Assembly (NCBI GenBank): GCA_030631125.1
Contig: DAOVLS010000147.1
Location: 1 to 6,274, forward strand
Direction of reading: 5' to 3'
Source: Planctomycetales bacterium
GTDB lineage: Bacteria; Planctomycetota; Phycisphaerae; SM23-33
Length of the DNA: 6,274 nucleotides
Position numbers and translations under genes: made by a program. The notes beneath the pieces are model-generated. The model was not told the DNA's origin and ran no database searches. It worked only from the letters and a program-made list of their open reading frames with translations. Below, in pieces: positions 1 to 6,121 of the stretch (positions are counted from its first letter, which is position 1; the number at the start of each line of letters is the position of its first letter).

Positions 1-675
1 CCAGTATGTCGGCGAGAGCATGTAATTATCGTGTCCACAGACGATTACATCGGCGATTTCGATAAGGTCGGTAAGGCTTTCAATGGCGGCGTCGGCGTCG
101 GTGGAACCGCTCCAGACACGACCGGCCAGGACGTGCTCGGCCGTGAGGGCCGCATCGCCGGCCACCACGACTGTCCGAATCGCCCCGCCCAACAACAGAC
201 CGGCCGAACCGACCGACGGGCCACGCAGCGGATATAAATGAACCGCGGGAGTGAACTTCTCCGGCGATGGGGCAAACCGCCCCACCGTCTTTATGTCCGC
301 CGACAATGCCGACTCGACCTCGCTGTCCAGCCGGTCCGCCGATTCGTTCATCATCTCAAGATGCTGCCTGTACGCCAGCAGCTCAGCCCCGTCGCACGTC
401 CACCGCGCGTTTCCGAACGCCTCTATCCCCCGCCGGTGCGTCGGGCGGAGCGTCGTGCAGAATACGTCGGTGATGTTTTCGGCCTTCAGGCCGGTACGCT
501 CGAACAGGCGCGCCTCCAACGCCGCAGCCGGAAGAGACGGATCGACAATGATGGACCGCTCGCCGTCGCGCACCAGCGTCGTCGTCGCGTGAGCCGTCCG
601 AACGGCCGGCCCCTCAGACCAGAACGGATTGGCCGAAAGCGCGCCTATGCTGATAACTGTGAAATCTACACCCAT
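1..675 (-). CDS. Metallo-beta-lactamase-fold protein with a degenerate metal site (C-terminus cut by the window edge)
   Basis: The frame is open from an ATG at 675 to the window edge, giving 225 residues with no stop, so the end is missing. The reading resembles the metallo-beta-lactamase fold. An early strand with ATTTLVRDGERSIIVDPS (about residues 30-47) ends in the usual IVDPS turn. A VFCTTLRPTHRRG segment (71-83) sits where the HxHxDH metal motif belongs. RGPSVGS (151-157) sits where GHTPGS belongs. GDAALTAEH (173-181) and CGHDN (213-217) match the later Asp and His ligand regions. Only H80, D174 and H215 of the expected ligands remain, with T75, R77, T79 and P153 at the other sites. Catalysis is therefore doubtful, and a single-metal, altered or non-enzymatic role is possible. 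The substrate cannot be told. The start has a weak GGTG a few bases upstream. The gene follows miaA on the same strand after a repeat-filled gap, so co-transcription is possible but unproven. Confidence 0.8.
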   Translation of the reverse strand, partial: MGVDFTVISIGALSANPFWSEGPAVRTAHATTTLVRDGERSIIVDPSLPAAALEARLFERTGLKAENITDVFCTTLRPTHRRGIEAFGNARWTCDGAELLAYRQHLEMMNESADRLDSEVESALSADIKTVGRFAPSPEKFTPAVHLYPLRGPSVGSAGLLLGGAIRTVVVAGDAALTAEHVLAGRVWSGSTDADAAIESLTDLIEIADVIVCGHDNYMLSPTYW

Positions 676-710
676 TGTTCACCATCTTACAGGCCGGAAC
701 GGAAATGACT

Positions 711-849
711 AATGTCTAATGACGAATTACCAATGAATGTCTAATGACGAATGTCTATTAACCGACCGGTTTGCAGGCTGGAGCTGTAACTTTGTTGGTC
801 ATTGGTCATTAGGCATTATTTAGACATTGGTAATTAGACATTAGACATT
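711..849. repeat. AT-rich intergenic repeat cluster, direct and inverted copies of AATGTCTAAT
   Basis: The 16-mer ATGTCTAATGACGAAT occurs at 712-727 and again at 737-752, a period of 25. The reverse complement of its core, ATTAGACATT, occurs at 833-842 and 840-849, with a near copy ending at 828. AATTACCAAT (725-734) is mirrored by ATTGGTAATT (826-835), and GGTCATT is repeated in tandem at 797-810. The two arms can fold into one long imperfect hairpin around a loop near 760-797. The right arm overlaps the last codons and stop of miaA. The composition is far more AT-rich than the flanking genes. It looks like an intergenic short-repeat family that spreads by duplication. It may also slow or end transcription leaving miaA, but there is no classic GC stem with a U tract. 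Confidence 0.8.
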
Positions 850-1760
850 TTTCCAATCGCTTCCTCAGCGATGTCTTCGACGCTTGCATCTTCATCGACG
901 TCAATCCAATGAACATTCCTGAACCGCCGGAACCACGTCCGCTGATGCTTTGCGAATTGGCGTGTGTTTATCTTTATCTGTTCGCCGGCCTCATCGAGCG
1001 TACATTTGCCGTTGAGGTGCTCGATCATCTCGGCATACCCCAGCGCCGCCGCGGCCTGGCTTGACAGACCGGCAGGTTCGGCAAGCAGCGCGGCGACCTC
1101 GTCGCGCAGACCTTGTTCGATCATTCGCTTCACGCGGGCGTTTATCCGCCGGTTCGTTTCATCTCTGCCCCGCCGCAGTCCTATGAAGACGCAATCGTAC
1201 CGCGGCTGCGGATTGTCCCATTGTTTCTGGAGGTTGCTGATGGGTTCGCCCGTCAGCGAATAGACCTCCAGGGCGCGGACTATGCGTTTCTCGTCGTTGG
1301 GATGTATTCGCCCGGCGGCTTCGGGGTCGATTCGGGCCAATTCTTCGTGCAGTGCCGCCAGACCTTCTGCGGCGGCGCGGCGCTTCAGTTCGGCGCGAAT
1401 TTCGGCGTCGGCGCCGGGGCCTTCAAACAGGCCTTCGGTCAGCGCCTTGATGTACAGGGCCGTTCCGCCGACGGCCAGGACAACGCCGCCGGCTTCGTCT
1501 ATTTCGCCCACGGCCCGGTCGGCGAATTCGACGTAACGCGCTACGCTGAAGGATTCGCTCGGCTCGACGATGTCGATGCAGTGATGCGGAATTTCCGCCC
1601 GGTCGGCCAGGCCGGGTTTACCGGTTCCGATGTCCATTCGACGATAGACCTTCATCGAATCGACGCTGATAATCTGCCCGCCAAGCCGGCGCGCAAGCAG
1701 ACGACCGACGGCGCCCTTACCCACAGCGGTGCAACCTAAAATGAAATAAACGCGAATCAT
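834..1760 (-). CDS. miaA: tRNA dimethylallyltransferase MiaA
   Basis: MiaA transfers a dimethylallyl group to N6 of adenosine 37 in tRNAs that read codons beginning with U. The product is 308 residues, normal for the family. Landmarks in order: a P-loop GCTAVGKG (residues 9-16), SVDSMKVYRRMDIGTGKP (32-49), PHHCID (58-63), GGTALYIKAL (98-107), HPNDEKRIVRALEVY with a following TGEPIS (153-175), and the C-terminal AAALGYAEMIEHL and TRQFAKHQRTWFRRF blocks. Two usual residues differ: the P-loop ends in Gly where Thr or Ser is usual, and Lys replaces the Gln of the SxQVYR motif. The ATG at 1760 is preferred over a TTG one codon earlier because AAAGG lies five bases before the ATG and would be too close to the TTG. 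The last codons (MSNV) and the TAA lie inside the intergenic repeat. The gene is divergent from the NagA-like gene. Confidence 0.96.
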   Translation of the reverse strand: MIRVYFILGCTAVGKGAVGRLLARRLGGQIISVDSMKVYRRMDIGTGKPGLADRAEIPHHCIDIVEPSESFSVARYVEFADRAVGEIDEAGGVVLAVGGTALYIKALTEGLFEGPGADAEIRAELKRRAAAEGLAALHEELARIDPEAAGRIHPNDEKRIVRALEVYSLTGEPISNLQKQWDNPQPRYDCVFIGLRRGRDETNRRINARVKRMIEQGLRDEVAALLAEPAGLSSQAAAALGYAEMIEHLNGKCTLDEAGEQIKINTRQFAKHQRTWFRRFRNVHWIDVDEDASVEDIAEEAIGKMSNV

Positions 1761-1850
1761 CAACGCCTTTAATAGCCGCGAACTGCGCGAACAAAAAGAA
1801 ATATAAGAAAAGAAAAAGTTTGCGTTGTTCGCGACTACAACCGACTCGTC
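1761..1850. promoter_or_regulatory. Divergent promoter region between miaA and the NagA-like gene, with three CGCGAAC boxes
   Basis: This 90-bp spacer must carry the start signals for both divergent genes if each has its own promoter. CGCGAAC occurs twice in direct orientation (1777-1783 and 1786-1792) and once inverted (GTTCGCG, 1827-1833). The second and third copies form a 9-bp inverted repeat (CGCGAACAA against TTGTTCGCG) around an A-rich core of about 30 bases. TATAAG at 1802-1807, or its complement, could be a -10 element, but no good -35 box is seen. The paired boxes could be operators or a hairpin; I do not recognise a known binding site. Confidence 0.35.
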
Positions 1851-2927
1851 TTGACAAACCGGCGTTTCGGCAATACCTTCCCGTGGATGAACACCAAAGG
1901 CGATATTTCAGTTGTGCGTGATGAAGGCGGACGAATTATCCAGGCGGCCGGGCCCGGACTGGTGGATATCCAGGTCAACGGCTACGCGGGCGTGGATTTC
2001 AACGACTCGAATATCGAACGGCTTACTCTTGATAAGGTCAAAGTCGCGTTCGCGGCGATGCGGCGATGCGGTGTTATGAGCGTTCTGGTAACAATCGTTA
2101 CCGGTCCGATTGAACAGATGCTCGCCCGCGTCGCCCGGATGGCCGAGTTGCGAAAGCGCGACGAATTGCCTGGGTCGATGATCGCAGGTTTCCATATCGA
2201 AGGCCCGTTTATCAGCAGCGTCGAAGGCCCGTGCGGCGCGCATCCGCCCGAATACATTACGACGCCGCATGACGCCCCGAACCTGCTGGACGAACTCCAG
2301 GCCGCCGCCGACGGAACGGTCCGCCTGCTGACGCTTGCGCCGGAACTGCCCGGAGCGATGGAACTGATTTCCAAGGCTTCGGCCGGGGGCGTCGTTGTCT
2401 CATTGGGGCACATCAACGCCGACGCCGAAACAATCGACCGGGCTGTCGCCGCCGGGGCGAAAATGTGCACGCATCTGGGCAACGGTACGCACATGACGCT
2501 TCCCCGGCTGGACAATTACGTCCAGCGGCAACTCGCCGACGACCGCCTGGCGGCAAGTTTCATCGCCGACGGGCACCACATCCCGTTCCCGACGCTGAAG
2601 AATTTCATCCGCGCCAAAACGCCCCGCCGCAGCGTGCTGGTTACAGACGCGATAATGGCCGCCGACATGCCGCCGGGAGCATACAGCGTCGGCGATGTTA
2701 CCTGCCGACTTAGCGAGAACGGATTCGTCAGCCACGACGATTCACCCTGCCTGGCCGGTTCGGCCCTGACAATGGATCGGGCTGTCCTGAATGTTCGGCG
2801 GAACTGCGACGTGCCGTTCGAGACCGCCTGGGCAATGGCCTCAACCCAACCGGCGGAAATTGTCGGCATTCCGACGCCGGAAAGAATAGAGGTGGATGTA
2901 ACCGACGAGGGTTTCGTCAGGCATTAG
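1851..2927 (+). CDS. nagA: N-acetylglucosamine-6-phosphate deacetylase family protein (amidohydrolase, NagA-like)
   Basis: NagA hydrolyses N-acetylglucosamine-6-phosphate to glucosamine-6-phosphate and acetate in the cytoplasm. Counting from the TTG start, GPGLVDIQVNG (34-44) is the NagA version of the first amidohydrolase strand. FHIEGPF supplies the metal ligand E117, SLGH gives H187 and CTHLGNGTH gives H208. VTDA supplies the catalytic D266, and IADGHH and LAGSALTMDRAV are also typical. All key catalytic residues are present. At 358 residues it is slightly short, mostly at the N-terminal beta-sandwich, where only about 33 residues precede PGLVDIQ. The start is uncertain: TTG at 1851 gives the fuller domain but has no Shine-Dalgarno, while ATG at 1887 is also in frame. 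The frame stays open upstream to 1776 without a usual start codon. No glucosamine genes adjoin, so a different acetylated amino sugar is possible. Confidence 0.88.
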   Translation: MTNRRFGNTFPWMNTKGDISVVRDEGGRIIQAAGPGLVDIQVNGYAGVDFNDSNIERLTLDKVKVAFAAMRRCGVMSVLVTIVTGPIEQMLARVARMAELRKRDELPGSMIAGFHIEGPFISSVEGPCGAHPPEYITTPHDAPNLLDELQAAADGTVRLLTLAPELPGAMELISKASAGGVVVSLGHINADAETIDRAVAAGAKMCTHLGNGTHMTLPRLDNYVQRQLADDRLAASFIADGHHIPFPTLKNFIRAKTPRRSVLVTDAIMAADMPPGAYSVGDVTCRLSENGFVSHDDSPCLAGSALTMDRAVLNVRRNCDVPFETAWAMASTQPAEIVGIPTPERIEVDVTDEGFVRH

Positions 2928-3147
2928 GGGCAATTGCCGGAAGGTACGTGTTTAGCCAGATCGCCTGTGCTTATAGTAGAGACGGCTGAGCACTGTTACC
3001 CGAAATCAGCCGCTTTTGAACCAGGCCGACGATTTTGGTTTTTGAACAGCGCCGAACGCCAATTTACGTGCTAAACCGCCGGGTTCACGCCCTTCATTTC
3101 GTTACGGACGAGAACATGGCACCCGTCAAAATACGTGGGACAGAGTA
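2928..3147. other. Convergent intergenic stretch with no gene seen
   Basis: No convincing gene or RNA is visible between the NagA-like stop and the palindromic element. Minor structure: TACGTGTTTAGCC near 2944 loosely resembles TACGTGCTAAACC near 3065. CGTTACGGA at 3100-3108 repeats the end sequence of the neighbouring palindrome in the same orientation as its right end (3284-3292). Just after it, ATGGCACCCGTCAA (3116-3129) resembles the palindrome's stem sequence GTGGCACGGTCAA. This suggests a decayed partial copy of the same element. No hairpin followed by a T tract was found after the NagA-like gene. Confidence 0.5.
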
Positions 3148-3299
3148 CTAGTAGTCCGTAACAGACTGTTTTCCGGGTGGCACGGTCAATCGGAACGGAG
3201 TGGAGATTGGCCGTGGGACGTTCGCCACGGCCAAGTTTCCGCTACGCTCCAACTTGACCGTGCCACCCACCCTGAAATTTGGGCGTTACGGAATACTAG
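3148..3299. repeat. Long imperfect palindrome of about 150 bp, MITE- or REP-like
   Basis: The element is self-complementary over most of its length. Its ends are 15-bp inverted repeats with one mismatch: CTAGTAGTCCGTAAC (3148-3162) against the complement of 3285-3299. Inside, GGGTGGCACGGTCAA (3175-3189) pairs perfectly with 3254-3268. Next, 3192-3206 pairs with 3236-3250 at 13 of 15 positions, including two G-T pairs. TTGGCCGTGG (3207-3216) then pairs perfectly with 3225-3234 around an 8-base loop. TACTAG stands at both ends in the same orientation (3146-3151 and 3294-3299), which may be a target-site duplication but could also arise from the inverted repeats. It is too short to encode a transposase. 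It lies between two convergent genes and could work as a bidirectional terminator, though there is no T tract on either side. Confidence 0.85.
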
Positions 3300-3325
3300 A
3301 CCCTGAATTGAACCAGGCCAATTTT

Positions 3326-4648
3326 TCACGGTCCGCCTTCTCCTTCCCAGAGACGATCCAATCCCTTCTGGTAGATACGGGTGAAGTCCCGACAGGCCTG
3401 TTCGGGTGTTCGCCTGCCCTGGGAGATGTACTGGATTTGGTCTCTGGCCCTGCTGAAATCACCCCACATTCCCCTGAACTCGAAGTCCTTGACCCGGCTG
3501 TTATTGATGGCGTCGATCCAAAAGTGGTCGTTTTCCGGCGATTCTCCGGGATGATGGACTACTTTTTCCGCGGCGGCCCTATTGGAGGCCAGGGCGCGCC
3601 CGCAGCGCATGGACATCTCGCTCGACAATTCATCTGTGAGGAACTTAACCAGCCGCCAGCACTGTTCTGGATAATGCGTCTGCGAGGAGATCAACCACCC
3701 GCCTCCGATATATAAGGTTACCCCGCTGACCGGCCCTTTCGGGACCGGGGCGATGTCCCACTCGAAATTCGTTTTCCCGATCAGATTTGTATAGGAATAT
3801 CGCGTGTCCATCACCATCGCGATGTGCTGCTGGGCGAAGAAAAGTCCCTGCATCTGCCCACCGGCGCCTTCGATCTGCGTATAGGCGGTCGGCGAGGACT
3901 TGTCCACCCACATGATGTCATAAAGCCATTGAATGGCCTCAATCGCCTCGGACGAGTCCATCAGGCAACGTTTCTTGTCGGCGCTGATGACTTCACCCCC
4001 GTTCTGCCAGACCTGAATGGGAAAGCGGTTCTTGCTGAATGATATACTCGCACCGTAAACATCTGTTTTCCCGTCACCGTTGCGGTCTTGTGTAAGGGCT
4101 TTTGCGGCATGGCGATAATCGACCCAGGTCCACTTATCACTCGGATAGGTCAGCGGCGTGTCAGGATGCTTGTTATTGTATTCCTTAAACAGTTCCTTAT
4201 TGTACAAAAGGACTATCGGTGAGCCGTTGTCCGGCAGACCGTAAATCCTGCCTTTATACCGCATGCTTTCCACCGTGACGGGAAAGTACCTGTCAAGGTC
4301 GAAGTCCTTATCCTCGGCGATGAATTTGTCCAGCGGTAATATGGACTTTCGATTAGCATAGTGGGGGATATCCACGTGGTCGGCTATGGCTACGTCGGGC
4401 GCAACGCCACCGGTTACCATCGTCAGGTACTTTCCCTCATCACCGGTTACCAGACGAACCTTGATGTCGGGGTTTCGCTTCTCGAAGATGGCAATCCGTT
4501 CGCGGTTCAATTTGACGTAATGAAAGCTCGACCAGTCGAACAAGGTGATCTCCACTCGCTCCTCTGCCGTCTCGCTCCGGCAGGTGGAGAAAGCGTACAC
4601 TATCCCCGTCAACATCACCGCTATCAGCAGCCAAACAACTACTCTCAT
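3326..4648 (-). CDS. Extracellular solute-binding protein family 1, carbohydrate ABC transporter
   Basis: This is the 440-residue binding component of a sugar ABC importer, acting outside the cytoplasmic membrane. Residues 3-20 form a hydrophobic export or anchor segment. The following FSTC (20-23) is only a poor lipobox, because Thr before Cys is unusual, so lipidation is uncertain. The mature part has the SBP type 1 pattern: TLFDWSS (35-41), a helix ending in FEKRNPDIKVRL (55-66), TMVTGGVAPDVAIAD (76-90), LPLDKFI (104-110), RYKGRIYGLPDNGSPIVLLYNKELF (130-154), KWTWVDYRHAAKALT (172-186), QVWQNGG (212-218), AIQWLYDIM (238-246) and FEWDIAPVPKGP (295-306). DRNGDGKTD (188-196) looks like a calcium-binding loop common in these proteins. 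GAGGA (4655-4659) lies six bases before the ATG. No permease gene follows; the next thing downstream is the palindromic element. The sugar bound cannot be told. Confidence 0.93.
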   Translation of the reverse strand: MRVVVWLLIAVMLTGIVYAFSTCRSETAEERVEITLFDWSSFHYVKLNRERIAIFEKRNPDIKVRLVTGDEGKYLTMVTGGVAPDVAIADHVDIPHYANRKSILPLDKFIAEDKDFDLDRYFPVTVESMRYKGRIYGLPDNGSPIVLLYNKELFKEYNNKHPDTPLTYPSDKWTWVDYRHAAKALTQDRNGDGKTDVYGASISFSKNRFPIQVWQNGGEVISADKKRCLMDSSEAIEAIQWLYDIMWVDKSSPTAYTQIEGAGGQMQGLFFAQQHIAMVMDTRYSYTNLIGKTNFEWDIAPVPKGPVSGVTLYIGGGWLISSQTHYPEQCWRLVKFLTDELSSEMSMRCGRALASNRAAAEKVVHHPGESPENDHFWIDAINNSRVKDFEFRGMWGDFSRARDQIQYISQGRRTPEQACRDFTRIYQKGLDRLWEGEGGP

Positions 4649-4762
4649 CGCCTGTCCTCGTTCTCCCGCCGGCGCCGAGAGACAACCTCCCCTTACGAAG
4701 GATCGATGATACTGTCTGAATGGTCCGCCTGCAAGGACGGGAGTTCCAGAGTTATCCCGGCC

Positions 4763-4888
4763 TCATTTCTTCAGATGCCAGTAATAGTAATCCTTTTCAT
4801 CGGTGAGGTCAGGCTCGTCCGCCTGCCGCCAACAGTTCCGCACCCGCTGAAAGACATGAAGCCAGGCTGCGGCGCGCGGTACGGGCAT
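4763..4888 (-). CDS. Candidate small protein of 41 residues, function unknown
   Basis: An ATG at 4888 opens a 41-residue frame ending in TGA at 4763-4765, in the gap between the URO-D-like gene and the sugar-binding protein gene on the same strand. The C-terminal part reads like real protein: VRNCWRQADEPDLTDEKDYYY (roughly 16-36) followed by WHLKK, rich in acidic and aromatic residues. I do not recognise the family. There is no Shine-Dalgarno. The URO-D-like stop instead overlaps an ATG (TAATG, 4904-4900) that opens a four-codon frame, MKPQ, whose TGA overlaps the ATG of this gene (TGATG, 4890-4886). Such overlaps are compatible with translational coupling. The frame is also open upstream into the end of the URO-D-like gene, so it could be the remnant of a longer protein. 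The following 114 bases up to the binding-protein start hold only that gene's ribosome-binding site. Confidence 0.45.
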   Translation of the reverse strand: MPVPRAAAWLHVFQRVRNCWRQADEPDLTDEKDYYYWHLKK

Positions 4889-4901
4889 CACTGCGGTTTC
4901 A

Positions 4902-6035
4902 TTACAACCAGCCGGTCATCTGCGCGAGCAGTCGGCTGTAATCGACGAAGTCAGGCCAGGAGACGTCCGACGGGACGCCGTGGTCGCATCCGGGGATGAA
5001 TCCGCCGTCTTTTACGACCGGATCGATGCGTTTGAGTTCATCGCGGATGACCTGTCCGCCCTTGGCCATCGCCCGTTTGTCCACGCCGCCCTTGTAGGCC
5101 ATTTCATGTCCGAACCGGCGGCGAAACTCGTTGATGTCGTTATGGGCGGCTACCTCGATCGGATCGCAGACGTTGATGCCCGACTCTATCCAGAGCGGAA
5201 TCAACTCGCCGATGAACCCGTCCGAATCCATATCGACTATCGGGCAACCGGCCGAGGTCGCCTGGCTGGTCCAGCGGCGCCAACCTGGCATGCAGAATTG
5301 CCGCGTCATCGCCGGCGAAATCATCGCCTTGGCCTTGTAGGCCATGTCTTCGGACATCCATACGTTATCCGGCGTAACGTGCTTGAGAACCCGTTCGAGC
5401 ATGCCTGTAACGAAATCGCTCCAGAACTCGGCCATTTCCTCCACCAGGTCCGGCTGCTCGATCATCATGAAGCACAGCCCCTCGAACCCGCACCATTCCC
5501 GCATCTGCCAGAACGGGCCGGGGAAGGCGAGTTCTAAAACATAATCTCGGTCGGCGAGTTTTTCGCATCGCCGCTCGAAATCATCGCCGAACCGACCGGC
5601 AGCGCCGATGTCGTACCGGTCTTTCATCTGCTCCCAGTCGTCGCGGTTTTCCACCGGACACTTAATCCACCGGCGAGTTACGAAGTCCTTCGCCTCGCGA
5701 AGGTACGTTATATCGAATTCGTCCGAAATTTCGCAAATGTTGCCCTTCCAGTCACGGACGACGTAGTGGCCGTTCTTGTGTTCGAGAACCTTTTCGTCGA
5801 ACCGGGGAATCATGGTGAAATCCACATCGAGTTCTATCTTCGGCTGGGTTTGTTCAGGGGTGATACCGAGCGTTTCAAGCAGATGGCCGAACCAGTCCGC
5901 ACTGCCCATATCTTCAGGAAACCCCTGGGTTTTCCATGCCTTCAGAGTCGATTCCCTCGGCCCACCGGGCGCGAAGGGGATCTTGTCCGGCGTGCCGAAC
6001 GTAAGCGTCTCGATGTATCGTTGCCGCTGGTTCAT
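4902..6035 (-). CDS. Uroporphyrinogen decarboxylase superfamily protein, not HemE
   Basis: This is a 377-residue TIM-barrel protein of the URO-D/MtaA superfamily, whose members include haem-pathway decarboxylases and corrinoid-dependent methyltransferases. The reaction here is unknown. It opens with MNQRQRYIETLTFGTPDKIPF (1-21), where true HemE would show its arginine-rich substrate motif; here the stretch FAPGGPREST follows instead. Later blocks are typical of the paralogue group common in planctomycetes and related anaerobes: SEDMAYKAKAMISP (228-241), VDMDSDGFIGELIPLWIESG (267-286), KGGVDKRAMAKG (315-326) and IPGCDHGVPSDVSW (347-360) with H352 as a possible metal or catalytic residue. The ATG at 6035 has GGAG nine bases upstream (6045-6048). 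It is preceded by an AraC-type regulator remnant and followed by a sugar-binding protein, which fits a role in carbohydrate or methylated-compound catabolism. No corrinoid-binding partner is visible. Confidence 0.9.
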   Translation of the reverse strand: MNQRQRYIETLTFGTPDKIPFAPGGPRESTLKAWKTQGFPEDMGSADWFGHLLETLGITPEQTQPKIELDVDFTMIPRFDEKVLEHKNGHYVVRDWKGNICEISDEFDITYLREAKDFVTRRWIKCPVENRDDWEQMKDRYDIGAAGRFGDDFERRCEKLADRDYVLELAFPGPFWQMREWCGFEGLCFMMIEQPDLVEEMAEFWSDFVTGMLERVLKHVTPDNVWMSEDMAYKAKAMISPAMTRQFCMPGWRRWTSQATSAGCPIVDMDSDGFIGELIPLWIESGINVCDPIEVAAHNDINEFRRRFGHEMAYKGGVDKRAMAKGGQVIRDELKRIDPVVKDGGFIPGCDHGVPSDVSWPDFVDYSRLLAQMTGWL

Positions 6036-6072
6036 TTGTCCGTTCTCCGAATAACGGTGTACGTTTCCTGCA

Positions 6073-6090
6073 TAAGTGTATATTCACTTA
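6073..6090. promoter_or_regulatory. Operator-like palindrome upstream of the URO-D-like gene
   Basis: TAAGTG (6073-6078) and CACTTA (6085-6090) form a perfect inverted repeat around the AT-rich six bases TATATT. The site lies about 40 bp before the URO-D-like start, in a spacer of about 85 bp between that gene and the AraC-type remnant. On the minus strand the site contains TATACA, a possible -10 element, so a protein bound here could block transcription. The regulator is not identified. AraC proteins more often use direct repeats, so a LacI- or GntR-type repressor is at least as likely. Confidence 0.4.
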
Positions 6091-6121
6091 GGCTTGGGCG
6101 AAATGGACCGGCGCGGGATTC

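Noticed and set aside
238..708. Plus-strand open frames in the first 700 bases
   Set aside because: They are arginine- and proline-rich, typical of shadow frames, and the minus strand carries a continuous domain-bearing frame through the window edge.
711..849. CRISPR array
   Set aside because: The repeats are short, unevenly spaced and occur in both orientations, with no uniform spacers.
1113..1739. Plus-strand open frame of 208 codons across miaA
   Set aside because: It is antisense to a well-conserved miaA, and its translation shows no domain; it follows from GC-rich codon structure.
1761..1763. TTG start for miaA one codon before the ATG
   Set aside because: AAAGG is ideally spaced for the ATG at 1760 and too close to the TTG.
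3148..3299. tRNA or other structured RNA gene
   Set aside because: The fold is one long hairpin without cloverleaf features, and its ends look like inverted repeats of an element.
3200..3715. Plus-strand open frame of 171 codons beginning inside the palindrome
   Set aside because: It is antisense to the solute-binding protein and starts in a repeat hairpin.
4361..4999. Plus-strand open frame of 212 codons
   Set aside because: It overlaps the starts and ends of two confident minus-strand genes and has no recognisable protein features.
4902..6035. Naming this gene hemE
   Set aside because: The N-terminal HemE substrate-binding motif is absent, and the conserved blocks match the uncharacterised paralogue group.
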